A stretch of 64,000 nt of DNA from positions 236,087,127 through 236,151,126 of the forward strand of contig OV884056.1 of the NCBI GenBank assembly GCA_930367215.1, read 5' to 3'. This DNA comes from Pollenia angustigena (Eukaryota; Arthropoda; Insecta; Diptera; Polleniidae). Made by a program: the position numbers and the translations under genes. A model generated the notes under the pieces. The model had not been told where the DNA came from. It saw nothing but the letters and a program-made list of their open reading frames with translations, and did no database searches. This document shows positions 1-12,899 of the stretch, in pieces. How positions within the stretch are numbered: the stretch's first letter is position 1; every line of letters begins with the position of its first letter.

Positions 1-130
1 TAATACAACAAAAGTGCTGCTCAATGCGTTATTGTGGACAACACGACATTTAACATCATGATATAAAGTTTGTATGAGACCTTTGATTTTGAGCGGAGCT
101 CCTTTGCAAGCAAGAGCACTCCATATTGCA
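1..130 (-). pseudogene. LINE reverse-transcriptase fragment
   Basis: Read on the minus strand this gives LACKGAPLKIKGLIQTLY followed by a segment like RVVHNNALSSTFVV, the fingers/palm region that precedes the S-G-V-R-Q-G motif in non-LTR reverse transcriptases. It is cut by the window edge and only about 40 codons are visible. A second, more decayed copy of the same segment lies at 8340-8450, so both belong to one LINE family. It is a dead fragment. The exact clade cannot be settled from this length. Confidence 0.6.
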
Positions 131-162
131 TTGTGGTTTAAATACGTATATATATACGTATG

Positions 163-1005
163 TACATTAGGGGTGGATTAGTGTTTTATGGAAATCGTTA
201 GCAGCAAGATTTCGACACGCTTGAACACCCAATTTTGTGACGTTTGTAAAAAAACGCATGAGCCAAAAAATTAGGAGGGTTGGATGGGGGTACATGGCTC
301 CTCATCAGGGTCAAAGTTAGGGGAAAACGATACAAAAGGCAAAAAAAGCTTCACAACTGTCCCTGAGTCGCTCCTAGAGGGGTAAGATGAAAGACTGACT
401 CCCACTTATATTTCCCCCATACATTTTTTATTAACAAACTAACTCCCTATTTGTGCTCCTTAAGGAGGCTCCCATACTAAATATTGTTTTTTATAAAATT
501 ACACGCCACCGCCCTAACTATCCCCAGAGTGGCCCTAGAGGTGTCCAATATTTTTGCTATCCGAGCATTTTTTCAGAACATACCTAGTCTCCATCTTTAA
601 TCATTAGGGTGGTCCCCATACAAAAATTTGGAAAATGGCGGAGTTGGAAAACTCAAAAACGCTTTACCTTATTGAAAAAAACTAAAAAAAAAAACCCAAA
701 TTCCGAAATTCCGAAATAAAATTTCCTTTAAGAAAAGTTATTTTCTTCAAAATTGAAAAAAAAAATTATTTTTTTGTTAAAATTTCGAAATTTTTGGTTT
801 TTTTAAATTCATGAAGAATTTTTTCCAGACGTATAAAAAACGAAATTACAAACAAAACAAGCCATAAATGATTAAAATCTGTTAGCAACTTTTGATTTTA
901 TTCACATGCGTTTTTTTGGCTCATGCGTTTTTTAACAAACTTCACAAAATTGGGGTTCTAGCGTATCGAAATCAAAAAGTCGTGCACTAATCCAAACCTA
1001 ATGTA
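163..1005. mobile_element. TACATTAGGG-ended TIR element
   Basis: The two ends are about 100-bp inverted repeats: TACATTAGGGGTGGATTAG at the left and its diverged complement ending CTAATGTA at the right. Both arms contain AAAACGCATGAGCCAAAAAA. There is no coding capacity. The left half (about 300-600) is a copy of a dispersed repeat also present near 20.6, 45.0 and 63.95 kb. A further TTAGGGTGGTC motif at about 605 hints at a second, nested end. The larger element at 18866-21550 has similar termini. Confidence 0.6.
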
Positions 1006-1084
1006 CATATATGTATATAAAAATCTAAAATTTGAGAATACATGAATTTTGACAAAACTTCATGCGATCTGCATTAATTATATA

Positions 1085-1167
1085 TATCGTCGGTTGATTA
1101 TTTAAATGTCGTATGTCGTATGTAATTTGTATCCACATACGACAATTAAATAATCAACCGACGATAT
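1085..1167. repeat. Near-perfect palindrome
   Basis: Two arms of about 31 bp containing CGTCGGTTGATTATTTAA and its complement flank a loop of about 20 bp. There is no gene in it. The flank TGTATGTTCTGTTACCC recurs at about 13395, so it is part of a dispersed repeat. It could be a tiny foldback element. Confidence 0.6.
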
Positions 1168-1359
1168 GTATGTTCTGTTACCCAAATATATATGAAGGTT
1201 CTCTTAAAAAGGCCACTGGCATGATATGGATCCTAAGGAACGGTTTGACTATCATGTTGTAATGAGTAAAATTAAAAGCGGTTTGGTTGGATAACAAATA
1301 AATTTTTTTCATTAAATTAACTTTTTTTGCTTTTTTTTAGCTGTATTTTATAAAACCGG

Positions 1360-2200
1360 CTTCGTGCAATAACTCCCAGGTGCAATAAGTCCCAGTGCAA
1401 TAACTCCCAATGAATTAAATCCCAAAATAAATGAAATAAGTCCCAAACTGGAAAAAAGAAATAAATCCAAAAAAAAAATTAAATAATTTCCAAGTCATAA
1501 ATGAAACAAACCCCAACTTTTGGGAGTTATTTCATAATGAAATAACTCCTAAAGACATTAATGAAATAACTTCCAAAAACAGTCCATCGAAAAGAAATGA
1601 AATAAGACCCAAAAAAAAATTAAACAACTTCCAAAGAAATTTATTAAATATGTATTCGTTTTACTTGAATATTTACATATTAGGTTACCAAAAAACTAAC
1701 ATTGAGTCCTCGACATTTTGACAACAAATGGGGCATTTTATTATATCCTGACCTCCTGCAATGGCAACTGCCTGCAGTTTAAGCACGCCGGGTACAAGGA
1801 TTACCTCCTCTATGGTATAACAAACACCGGCTTCGCTAACTAAAGCTTCTCTGCATAGACGGCCTTCGGCCGGGCGCAAGAATTTCTCCTCTATGGTATA
1901 ACAAACACCGGCTTCGCTAACTAACCATAAGACACTGCAATTGCAATTAGCAAAATTTTCTTCTTTGATAAACTTAAGTCATTGTATTCAAATATTTTGA
2001 AATATCCCGTTATAAATACCGTTTAAAATTTTAAACAATTTTAAAAAATTGCAAATAATTGAAAATGAAAAAACTCCCACAAAAAAATGTAATAACTCCC
2101 ACAGCAAATGAAATAACACCGAAAACCAAAATAAAATGAAATAACTTCCACGTTAATTTTTTCATTTGGATTTTATTTCATTATGAAATAACTCCCAGGC
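1360..2200. repeat. Region of dispersed AAATAACTCCCA repeats
   Basis: The motif ATGAAATAACTCCCA and close variants occur many times between 1360 and 1620 and again between 2080 and 2200, on both strands. Between these clusters, a segment of about 40 bp starting CTCCTCTATGGTATAAC is directly duplicated (about 1803-1843 and 1886-1926). A minus-strand frame of 64 codons at 1685-1879 has two Cys pairs (CPIC, then C), but I do not recognise it. The symmetric placement suggests subterminal repeats of an unclassified DNA transposon. Confidence 0.45.
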
Positions 2201-2383
2201 AAAAAATCAAAAAATGTCAAATTAAAAAAAAAAATATTTTTTTTAAAAAGATTGATCAAATAGCTATCTAAGCTACTTGGGACAAATTTGTCTAACACCA
2301 ATAGGTAATAAGTTACATGGATGAGAAAGAACACCTGTATGGACAAAATGTCAAACTTTGGCCCCCTCTAACTCAGAAACTTT

Positions 2384-4712
2384 TTGACCGATCTTGTTGA
2401 AAATTTGTGCCTAAACTACTTTTTAATAGGACTAAGCTTGGTGCTGATTTCACCCAAATCGGAAGACATCGATTTAAAAATTGGGTCACTTGACATGAAA
2501 TCCCCCATATGGATTTCTGTAGATGAAACTACGGACAGCGAACAGAGATATGTTGCAAATTTTATTTTTGGAGTCTTAGAAGAATTGAAAGGCAATAAAT
2601 CTTATTTATTGCACAGAAAAAATTATTGCCGAATTATTTTCAAACAAACACATGTTTAAAAATTTTTTTAATTTCTATAAATTTTTTTACTGATTCAATC
2701 AATGTTTTTGTTTGATTTTTATTTAACCAACAAAAATGTGGACAACTCTTCAAAAATATAATAAACGCGTTATTGGTGTCAAGTTTTCATAATTAATTTT
2801 GTATGAAATATTTAACGCTCTTTAATGATGTCGTCTTTTTGCATTTTTTTATTTGATCGTAAGCAACACTTCTTTATGTGAAATATAAGAAAAACAACAA
2901 AAAACACATACAGTCTATTTTTGGACACTTTAAAAAAGTACAACAATAAGAAAAACAATAGCAGGTAAAAAACTTTTCACTCTTTTTTAACAACGGAAAC
3001 TACATTATAAGAAACAAAATCCCGTATTCAATTTTTTTAAACGGTTTACTTAAATACATCAAATACAAAAATAGAATGATGACGAAAAACATATCGAGTC
3101 GGTCTGCTGCCGGTTTTTGGTTACATTTCTTCTTTAGCAAAGGAAAGGATACAGCAACAGAGAGTGATAAAGAAAAACATTGTGTTGTGTCTCAAAGCCA
3201 GTCGGCGGCTCTGCTCTGCCTTCATCTTCTTATACAGTGCTTACTTGTGTGCGCGTCATTGCTTGTGCAAAAACTATTTTTTTTTTTTTTTTTTTTTTTG
3301 AAATTTAGTATATGAATTTCAGTAAACTTTTTGTTTAATCCAGTTAAATTATTTGTTTGAAAAAATCAGTGGTTTTTTTCAGTAAACAAAATACAAAAAA
3401 ATTGTTTGAATATGCAAATTTGTTTATAGGACCGATTTCGGGCAAAAAATTGTTTAATTCTGCAAATTTTTTGTTTGAATTGGAAAAATAATTTTTCTGT
3501 GTGAACATGCAAGTACTTGAAACGGCAAATGGCGCATCTATTGCAGCATTTTGTAATAATTCGTTACAAATATTGTGGCCAGATGGTAGTTTAGATTTGA
3601 TATTAATTTTCTGTATTTAGGCATAAAATATAACAAAGTGTTACTTGTAGTAACGGATGCAGCTGATATATACTAAGTGGAATATCTTCTCTAAAGACAG
3701 TGTATCTGAAAATACTTCATTTAACATGTTTTGCACATGGTATCCATCGATTAGCTGAATTCATTCGAACAAACTTTGAAAATGTCAATAAATTGATTTC
3801 CAATGTTAAAAATATTTCCTTAAAGGTGTTCTGGAAATCGAAAACGCAAGAATTTAAAAGTCGTTTTTTTTAATATGATTTTTGTAGTAAAAGAATTTTA
3901 TGAACAGAATTCTAAAGAAAATTATATAAAATGGATTAAGAGTGTATTAAAAAGAACTTGAAAGTTCTTGAGTTTTTTTAATATAAACATGCATGTGTAT
4001 GTTAAAAATATATGTTACAAAAACAAAATTTTTACAGGCACCGCGAAGAAAACAACTCTTTCTAAAAATGAATTCTAATGTTGTACTTCCACCGTCTTCA
4101 TGCCCAACTCGTTGGGGTACTTGGTTAGAAGCGGCAATGTACTACTCTGAACATCTTGAAGAAGTTAAAGACGTTGTTTTAGAACTTGACAGTCAAGATG
4201 CCGACTCAATTGTGCAATCCAAAAAAATATTTGAAAACTCCGAACTAAGTTCTCAACTTGCATTTCTAAAATACAACTTTGCAAACATTTTGGTTGCCAT
4301 AAAAAAATTGCAAACTGCGGGTTTTTTTTTATTTCAGAGAGCACTTATGCTTTGTAGACAGTTTTTGACGGACTATGCAAGATCGAGGACCAACAATATA
4401 AAAAGAAATTTGAGAAAATATTAAAAAGAAATCCCGGATATCAGCAGTTTTTGGAAATAAAATTATATTTTAAAGTCTGGTACTGTTCCAAAAGATGAAT
4501 ATGTAAAAAGTTTGTCCTCTAATGAAATTTTCAAATTTAAATATGCACCGTCAACCTCCGTTGATGTAGAAAGAAGCTTTTCTTTATACAAAACGCTTTT
4601 AACAGATCGACGCAGAAAATTAAAATATGAAAACATAAAAGCCCACATGATAGTATATTGTAATAATTTTGATGATGTGGAAGAATTAGAATACAGTACT
4701 TTTTGCTTATAG
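2384..4712 (+). pseudogene. Decayed hAT transposase
   Basis: Several separated plus-strand segments read like one hAT transposase in order. PIWISVDETTDSEQRYVAN (about 2500-2560) is the first catalytic Asp region. A middle part includes VLLVVTDAADIY (about 3635). Then comes an open segment (3993-4424) with PTRWGTWLEAAMYY, and last the C-terminal dimerisation block SVDVERSFSLYKTLLTDRRR (4560-4620). Stops and frameshifts break it between 3500 and 4000, and a TIR element interrupts it at 2613-3503. It is non-functional and I see no intact full-length frame. Confidence 0.8.
2613..3503. mobile_element. CACAGAAAAA-ended element inside the hAT pseudogene
   Basis: It starts CACAGAAAAAATTATT and ends AATAATTTTTCTGTG, imperfect inverted termini, and it splits the hAT reading frame (the SYLL segment before it, the ETANGASIAAF segment after it). 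The interior is AT-rich, with a 20-bp T run near 3280, and no credible gene. The same termini bound 6062-7383. I could not identify a target-site duplication. Confidence 0.5.
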
Positions 4713-5205
4713 TCCATTCCGCTTAAAGGCCAAAAACGGATTAAAGCCAAAACTGTCATATTCACTTGCACATTTTTTCGAATTTCATACAAATTATTTG
4801 TTCTAAGGTCCATTTCGCTTGTAGTCCATTTTCGTTTAGAAGCCACCTTAGCACGCATTTAAAATTCTTTATGCAAAAATGGTCGCTTATAGTCCACTCT
4901 GTTTTTTATATTTTTTAATCAACAGGCAACATGTTTTTATTTACCTTTCTCGCAACTATTATTTTTAACAATTTATTTCAATTAAATCAATATTTAGTTA
5001 TGTTTTAAATAAACTTTTCTTTTGTTTAAACATAATGGTTTTATTGAAGAAAATAATATTTATATAGTCCAAAATGTGGATTATAATAGATTTCACTTAT
5101 TACCCATAAAATGGCTTATAAAAAAAAATCGGTTATAGTCCAAATTCGCTTATAGTCCACAAAAGTTGTGCAACTAGAGTAGTGGACTATAAGCGAAAAG
5201 TACTG
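4695..5205. mobile_element. Pogo-like element 1 (TA target site)
   Basis: It is bounded by CAGTACTTTTTGCTTATAG and the complement CTATAAGCGAAAAGTACTG, each flanked by TA. Inside, near both ends, the motif CGCTTATAGTCCA recurs in variants, which is a subterminal-repeat design. There is no transposase. It lies immediately 3' of the hAT pseudogene. The CAGT start and TA duplication fit the Tc1/mariner-pogo group; that assignment is inference. Confidence 0.7.
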
Positions 5206-6061
5206 TAAAACATTTGTTAGTGCTTTTTTTTTTGCTGTTTTATCAATTTTTTGTTGCTTTTTTTATAATTTCTTTTTGCTGTAAAAGTATTGAATACTAT
5301 TGCTTTTTTGTCTTCTCTGATCATGATACATGGATCCCAGAGTTTCCAATTAAATGTGTTTTAAAAATGAAAAATATAATGTAGCATAAAATCAGGCAGA
5401 GTATAATCAAGAATGTACGATTTTATCTGTTGTACGAATCCAACAGCTTAAGCTTGGCTGGAGCTTAAAGTTGTCAGATCCCCCAAACAAGACCTTCTTA
5501 TAGTTTTGTTATTGGCGATGCCCATTCGAAGTTCACTTGGTGCTGTTTACCTAACGCAAATTGATAAAATTTGGGAAACCCTAGTAAATTTAAAAGTTAT
5601 GCTTCTGAAGTATATTTATATATTATATGTATGTGTTTGTTATTCAAGTTCAAGAATCTTACAAATATCAACCCTCTCATTACATTTGGAAACACACTAT
5701 AATTTAAGTTAACATTGTTGTTATTGTTCACAAACAAAAATGCACGCAAAAACATTGAAATTTCTAGAGTCTATAAAGTATGAAATGGAAATATTGAAAA
5801 GTAAAAAAAAACTTTCGTTTTGATGCATTTAAAATATAGTAATTAAAAAAATAGACAGCACATACATATTTATTTGGCTGAGTGGGAGGAGTTGAAATAA
5901 ATTTAAAAGCAGTAAGAAAACTTAAAATCACTTTGGAACTTTAAATAAATTGGATTTAAAATTTTGCAAACGATAATTAATACAACCGTATTAATTATCA
6001 TTACGAAATTAAACAGAAATATTTATCTACCTGTATATACGTTTATAAATTGGTATATGTA
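5206..6061. other. AT-rich spacer
   Basis: No gene, splice-supported exon or clear repeat was seen. Short open frames here have no family features. Confidence 0.5.
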
Positions 6062-7383
6062 CACAGAAAAAAGTAAAAAACGGGTTTGATCACCAAATTA
6101 TTTAAACAAGCAAAAAATTGTTTAATTTTGCACCTATCACCGAAATGATTATACCAATTACTCAAATTTGCAAAAATTGCAAAACAAGGATTTTTTTTCA
6201 ATTAAAAAGTTTTTACATTTTAATTACAAAAATAATTGAAAAAATTATTAATATTAAACAATATTTTAATTGAATGAATTAACAAATTAATAAAAAAAAA
6301 TCAATATTTTAATTGAATGAATTACTAAAGTAATTGATTACAATACAGAAAATTAATTATTTTAATAATTGTATTGATTAAAACAGTGATTGAATTTTTG
6401 CATTAAATCGATTAAATTTTTAATTGAATAAATTAAACAGTGTATTTGAAATACACTCTTAATTCAATTACGCCAATTATTCAATCAAACAAATTGTTAA
6501 TTGAATAAGTTTGTTAAATCAATTAGTTGATAGTTAAATGAAGCAAAATAATAATATTTAAAATAAATGTTTTATTTAAATATGGTTTAAAAATAACTTG
6601 TTTTATTTGTTTAATTGTAATACCTCATGCTTAATTGTACAAATTTTGAAATATTTTTTTGACAAAGGAATTTCATATACATATACAACTTTGTATAAAA
6701 TTGTAGAATAACTCTGATTCTTCAGGGTATTCAAGATTGAAAACAAAAAACTGTTTTTGTTGTGTAATTTGGCTGTACTTTTTTTCACCTATTCTCTTTA
6801 AACGCACAACATGAAATGACGCCAAAAATAATTCAAAAATTACCAAACAAAGAAAATAAACACCAAAATTCGATTGCGACCACAGCCACAAGACGATTTC
6901 TTATTTTACGCATAATATACATATATATCTAGGCTCATTATGGACATTGTTGGAGATCATAATTGTAATTCTTCTATTTATAACAAATTTCAGTTCGTTT
7001 TTTACTTGTTGATAGTTTTTTTTTTTGCACGCGACGCTTACGGTTCTTTTTGATGACAAAAACATGTGTGTTTGTGTGTATGTACATGTAAGGGCAAAGA
7101 CAATAAATTTATAAAGATATTGGTTGCACTTGTAACATTTTTCGCAAACTGTTGATGAGGGAGGAAAGCAACAAGGAGAAAGCAACAAAGTGTTCAATTC
7201 AAACAACCGAGTTGATTGATTCAATTAAACTTATAGGTAATTAAAATTAAGCTTAAAATCAAGTTTTAATTGAAAAAAAATATTTTTTTTTAATTCAATC
7301 AATTAAGAACGTCATCAAATTTATTTTAAAATTCAAAAATCACTATTAATTAAAAAAAAACTGCCAATAATTTTTTCTGTGTA
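6062..7383. mobile_element. CACAGAAAAA-ended AT-rich element
   Basis: It begins ACACAGAAAAAAGTAAAA and ends AATAATTTTTTCTGTG, like 2613-3503. Blocks of AATTGAAT/ATTCAATT recur between 6240-6560 and 7220-7330, so both ends carry complementary AT-rich repeats. No transposase is recognisable. The boundaries rest on the terminal motif alone. Confidence 0.4.
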
Positions 7384-7435
7384 TGTTTATGTACATATGT
7401 ATATGCAACAAAGAGCGACCAATTCCGGTTGATCC

Positions 7436-8455
7436 GGTTTGATGCTATTTGTTTGACTTCTCCAGCTTTTATCAATATGGCTAAGTTCGATGTTAAGTTG
7501 AGGACTCCAGGTGTGCGACTGTCTGCCTACTCTCCGTGTTATACAGGGTATAACGATTTTGGCTATGTCATCTAGAGGTCTCCGAAGCGTGTGAGCAAAC
7601 CAGCGCCATTAACGGCTTAATATTTCGATTTGAATTGGTCGTTGAAAGATTCTTCGAAGACAAACAAACAAAGCTCGGTGAAAAAGTAATTTTTTATCAA
7701 ATAATAAAATAAATCAAAATTAAAGTAAAATTTCGTTTATTATACAAAATTTTAAAAACATATTATAAACGAAATTTTTCTTTAATTTTGGTTTATTTTG
7801 TATTTGATAAAAAAGATTTTTTCACCAAGTTTTTGTTTTAAAACTTTTGTGCTATCTTATCTCGACTTAAGATGTTTTGTCAAAATGCCACAGATATATA
7901 TTTTATTCCTATAAGGAGCATAGGGCCGTAACAAGCTTATTTTTTGATATGGCAGAGAAATTCTGTATTAACTAGCAGTTGGTATTTGTTAGGATGCTAC
8001 CAAAGTAGCAAAATTATGTCACTTCCTCCAGGTATACGGAATCTGATTGTATTTACGGTGCTGTAACGCATTACTTACTCTTGCTTATGTTTATTTTTAA
8101 ACCGGCTTTTGTAGGCTCTGTTTCGAGAAAGTTTAATTTCGATGCAATACCTTTGTAACTGTGTTAAAGGTTATCATCTGCATACTCTAGACTCTCTAGT
8201 TGCTGGTTAAGGACCCAGCTAATGCCTCTTCTTGTTTGAGTCGCAGTGCAAACTATAACATCTATAGTATAGATTCTATACCGATGTTAAAGAGCAATAA
8301 AGCTGTACGTAGCCCTGGCTGGCACCAGCTACGACAACAAAGCTAATGCTCAGTATTCAACAAGAATTCGAACATCACGATATAATGTTTGGATGATAAA
8401 TTTGATTTTGAGTGGGACTTCTTTGCAAGCAATATTATGGTGTAGCGATATGCCT
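7436..8455 (-). pseudogene. Decayed LINE reverse transcriptase, 3' half
   Basis: On the minus strand, in order from high to low coordinates, are PLKIKFIIQTLYRDV, then FVVVAGASQGYV (the S-G-V-R-Q-G region), then LNQQLESLEYADDNL with the catalytic Y-A-D-D motif near 8190. Far downstream is a C-terminal block beginning RWRWFAHTLRRPLDDIAK (about 7620-7565), typical of the tail after the reverse-transcriptase domain in this type of LINE. Frameshifts and stops are frequent. A MITE (7676-7892) interrupts it. It is the same family as 1-130. It is dead and 5'-truncated. Confidence 0.75.
7676..7892. mobile_element. Foldback MITE, TGTGGCATTTTG family
   Basis: Long complementary arms meet near 7760. The right end GATGTTTTGTCAAAATGCCACA is the same as that of 43451-43692, whose left end carries the complement. 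The left tip here is missing or diverged. It sits inside the LINE remnant. Confidence 0.6.
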
Positions 8456-8783
8456 TTCTGCCAAGACGATACCCATACTCAAAATAAAAAATCGTCGATG
8501 TCAATACCGATACGCATATTAAATTCGAATTTATGTTAAAATTAACAAAACTCAAATAAAGTTATTTGTTTTATTATACAAAATTGCTGTGTAAGAGATT
8601 ATTAAAATTTTAAATTTAACCCATTAGAGCATGAAGTTCCCCAAGTACTTTTTAACAAAATTCTTTTTGAACACGTAATTTAAAACAACTATTAAAATAT
8701 TTTTAGAAGTTTTATTTAAATAAATTTTTTTTTAAAGATTTTAGAATAAAATATATATAAGGGATGTTATGCACTATCGTCAC

Positions 8784-9300
8784 TTTAAGCCTAGTACTCT
8801 GTTCAAATTTGTGAAAAATGTTGAGCAACATTGATTATTCCACACGAAAATTTTGGCATTTATCAATGTTACCAATCGTGCGAGTTTGTATAAATTGACG
8901 TTTTTATTCCTTCAAAGTATGCTACATTGTTTCGTGTATGTAAACAAACGCCACATGTATTTTACTAAAATTATTTTTTTTTAATAAAAAATGTAATAAA
9001 AAAAAGTAAATACGGATAAAAAACTGTTACCGATTGTGTTATTTTAATTTTTTATTTCTTTTTTAAATATTAAGTTCTTACTTTTTTGCTTTTGCTTAAA
9101 ATTCCACGTGAAATAAAGGCAGCTTACATTATTTCGCAGTTGTAAAAAAAATGTTGCCAGAAACATTTCGGTACTTTTTCACAAAATAAACAGAGTACAA
9201 CTCCATCAACATTATTTCATGGATATTCCGCACAAGTTTTTTTCATATGCATTTTGACAGCATTTCACGTGAAATGTCGAACAGAGTACCAGGCTTTAAA
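8784..9300. mobile_element. MITE with AAGCCTAGTACTCTGTTC ends
   Basis: The left end TTAAGCCTAGTACTCTGTTC is matched in reverse at 9278-9300 (GAACAGAGTACCAGGCTTTA). An extra inverted copy of the ACAGAGTAC motif lies at about 9190. There is no coding potential. It abuts the piggyBac remnant. Confidence 0.55.
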
Positions 9301-9414
9301 TGTGAAATTTTTTGAAACATTATTTTGGGTGAAAGCCCTTCATGCATTTCATACATATAAAATAAGACTTCTTACCGCAGTTTTCACATCTTTTATCCGT
9401 TTTGGAGTAGTCTA

Positions 9415-10140
9415 TTATGGATTGCTACCGTCATACCGAGTGTCAGCACTGAAAATCGATGGTATGTCACCTCCTACAGAGGGAACACCGTACGTTTCTA
9501 GGTAAGAAGTGGCTATATATCTAAGAAATTGTAACAAGTTTGAGCAATCTGGATCATTTGGATGCAGCTTTCTCATTAGTAGCCAACCAATAACAACGGA
9601 AGCATCCAACAGATACGCGAAAATTGTTAAATAGCAATTAACTGGTCCATTTTGTCTACTCCACCCATGTCTTGATTGTAATGTTGAAATACTTTTGGTT
9701 GGGGTATCTGCATGGCGCCTTGTCCTCTTGCATAACGCTAAGACGTTCCAATTTCATTGTTGTCAAAATAAGTTCCTAAGGTGACTACGTTATTGTCTTT
9801 CCATCGTACGATGAGAATACGAGAAAAACGATATTCCGTAGATCCTCTTTGATCTTTTTCATTTCCGAAACGGGACGGAGTGGGCATTATTTGGTTCGAC
9901 TATCTCTTATTGTACCAGATGAGCATATTCCAGAAGCTGACAAATGCCGAAGAATCTTCATGGATGTGAAATAATTATCAATAAAAACCTTTATGTAAGA
10001 AAATTTAAAATTTTCAATTGAAAAAATGTTTGTAAATAATATGATAATCTTTCCATCCAAAGGAGGTATTGCAAATACATCGGTATTTTGCAAGTTGTCG
10101 TCTGTATATTCTAACTTCTCCAATATTCAGCAGCTGTAAG
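9415..10140 (-). pseudogene. Decayed piggyBac transposase
   Basis: The minus strand carries VFIDNYFTSMKILRHLSASG followed by GTIRDSRTK (about 9990-9890), the conserved piggyBac DDE-region signature. Further on is HYNQDMGGVDKMDQLIAI (about 9690-9640), the Y-N-x-x-M-G-G-V-D-x-x-D-q motif, followed by a C-terminal stretch with WLLMRKL and NLLQFLRYIATSYL (9600-9480). Stops interrupt the frame (one after the MGGVD motif). The N-terminal half is not visible. No TTAA-flanked TIR was identified. Confidence 0.85.
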
Positions 10141-10702
10141 TCTAGCATAATGTCCATTAAAAGGGACATGAATAAAAAACGCCAATTATTCAAATCTTAA
10201 TTCTTGTTGTTTATTAGTTGTTACCAGAGTAGCCACTAACTGCTGTATTCAAATTTTAAAAATGTCTTCTAGTTAGGCTCAAAGTATTGGTTCTTTTTAG
10301 CCTCTGGTGACCTTCGAACTGAAGCAGACCCCGAGCGAGGTAGTTAGGGTGGGCCATTAGTTTATCGATGTAACTTATTGAATATTTTTTAATTTCCTCC
10401 TGGATAGTGGGGACGTTGAGATCTCTGTGGATAATATCATTACGTATATACCATGGGGCGCAGACAATTTGTCGTAATATTCTAGACTGTCTTCTTCACG
10501 TGTGGTGCGAATTTTATTATTCCCGTTTTACATTTTTTACACAATATAACGCACTCAATAGAATAAAGTTGAATAAAACCCATTGTTATTATGACGAAGA
10601 CACACAAGAGAATGATATGCTAAATGAAAGTTTAATTTTTAATTCTTCGTGTTGCTGTAAAGTGGAAAAAAGAGCGTCCCTTAAAAGGGTCCGTATGCAC
10701 TA

Positions 10703-12424
10703 CAGTAGTTTTGACTTAACTGCCTTTTGTTTACGTGCACTTTTGACTTAACTGCACAAAATTGATAATTTTTGGAATTATTCTTTATAATTCCATACAA
10801 ATTCTTTTTTTAAGTGCACTTTCTATACCTGCACATTTAAGATAAATGCACAAAATTTTTGGCATTTTAAAATTATTTTCATACAAAAAATCAAAGTTAG
10901 CTGCACTTTGACTTAACTGCCCAAAATACATATTTTCTGGAATTATTCTTCAAAATCCTTTTTTAAGTGCATTTTGTATACCTGCACATTTTTCATATTT
11001 TTGGGCAGCTTTAAAATATTTTCATACAAAACATCAAAGTTAGCTGCACACATAAAAATATAACTTTTTCACATAAATAAAAATATAAAACGCAAATATT
11101 TTGTTTTTTTTTTACATAAATTTTTATGTATAATTATTTAAAATAATTAAACATGCATACATACATACATCTATAAAATGATCTGTGATTTCCCAGCTAG
11201 CATAGGCTGTTTGTTAGACGATTATGTTTAATATACAACTCCTAAAAGAATCTTCTGATGAAAGTAATTATAAAATAAAGCTCCAATAAGAATAAATATG
11301 TGTATATTTATAAACATATAATATTATATAACACAATACAAAATTCTCGCCTTTTCTTCTTCTTTTTCACGTTAAGAACAGTAATTTGATGACAATTTTT
11401 GGTATTTGTTTTAAACTGCCATACTTATACATAAAAGTATTGTCAATTCATATGACAATGCTAAAAGCTTTAATCATTCACTCAAAAACGCCACAGAGGA
11501 TTAAGGCTAGATTAATTATTTTATAAGATTAACAAATCTTACTATTGATCCTAATTTAAGCTCTAAGTAAAAAACCCGCTCTAAATCTTTTTTTAATTTA
11601 TTATTTTTTTTATTTACTTTTTGACACGCTCGTCTTTAAATCTTGGAATGAACCATTTGGGACTCTCTGTAAGAGTCGTACAACAATTACTGAGCTACCT
11701 AAATAAGACCGTTTTTGAAGTATGAAAATGCTATTGCCAATACAATTTTAATAAAACAAACCGGCCTAAGGATCTGTAAAAAAGAATTATCCTTCAGGAT
11801 GGTGTTGATTTCGCGACTTTAAGGTTTGTTTTATAGAAATTGTATGAAAATTAGAAGTTTTGGCATGAACAATACACTTGATGCCCTTATTTATGTAGCT
11901 CATACGGCTGAGCATTTCACGAGCTGTAAAATAATACCTACATGAGTCTCATACGACTCTTGGCATGCTTTTTGAAAGACTCGTTGGATAATCTCTACAT
12001 ACATCATAAACGATTCCCTTTACGATTAATATAAGCGTTTTTCGCTGCGTTATGGAAGAATCTCTCATAGAACTCAGCACGTGTTACAGTTTCTCCCGTG
12101 CGAGAAATTGTCTACAATTAAAAGATGAGCTCGTCGACGATCAAAAACACTCTTTGTGAGATTCCCAGTAGACTCCTAGACAATTGAAAGTGCTAGCTTT
12201 GTTGAGACAAAATTTAAATAAAATATTAATTTATATATTAATAAAATAATTTTTTATTTTACTTTTAAATAAAACACTTTACTTTAGCTGCACTTTTGTG
12301 CAGGTAACCACAATCTTGTACCTGGACATTAAGGCAGGTAAATGCATTTAAGATAACTGCATTTTTTATTTACCTGCACAAAAAATCGTGCAAAGGAGAT
12401 TGTGCAGCTAAGTCAAAATTACTG
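10703..12424. mobile_element. Pogo-like element 2 (TA target site)
   Basis: The ends are CAGTAGTTTTGACTTAACTG and the complement GCTAAGTCAAAATTACTG, each next to TA. The subterminal motifs GACTTAACTGC and TACCTGCACA repeat many times in the first 350 bp and the last 150 bp. The middle (11150-12200) is unrelated AT-rich sequence without a recognisable transposase and may include other insertions. It is of the same design as 4695-5205, 34789-35962 and 50009-50597. Confidence 0.65.
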
Positions 12425-12549
12425 TAATACGGAATAACATTTAAATTTATGATAAATTTAACAAAAAAATTTAACACGAAAATAACAGCGTAAGAAATTT
12501 ATTATTAACTTTAAAAATTGACATTAATAAATTTTTTTTGTTTAAACAA

Positions 12550-12899
12550 AGTATTCTTAACTTTTGCGGAGATAGACGATATCGCAAGTCCGTTTGATAC
12601 CGACCTGTAGTCTCTCGGATGCGGCAGAACTCATTTGAGAACTTAAGAATTTCTGCGCCAATTCTTCAAGTTTGGGCTTAACATGTAATTGCGCCAGTAA
12701 ACAAGCGGATCTGCGCCTCTAGAAATATTAGATCTAAGGTCCTTTCAACATCTTCTTTTGCACACTCACAGCATAGGATGGAAAGAGGCTCATCCTCCTC
12801 GGATTCTCTTATAATTTGTTCACAAAAGCTCCAAAGGCGAGTTCTTTTAGAATTATGTATCAGAACTTGTACCACCAGTAGGGGTGACCGTGTTTTCAA
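12550..12899 (-). pseudogene. hAT (BED-type) transposase C-terminal remnant
   Basis: The minus-strand frame has an acidic segment (IIRESEEDEPLS), then EDVERTLDLIFLEAQI, and after a break KPKLEELAQKFLSSQMSSAA followed by SERL. This is the order seen at the C-terminus of BED-finger hAT transposases (A-x-x-L-S-x-x-x-S-S-x-x-S-E-R-L-F-S). Only about 110 codons survive, with a stop at 12678. It is a fragment with no visible TIRs. Confidence 0.65.

Noticed and set aside
4463..4858. 131-codon minus-strand frame
   Set aside because: Antisense to the hAT C-terminal segment and the pogo-like element.
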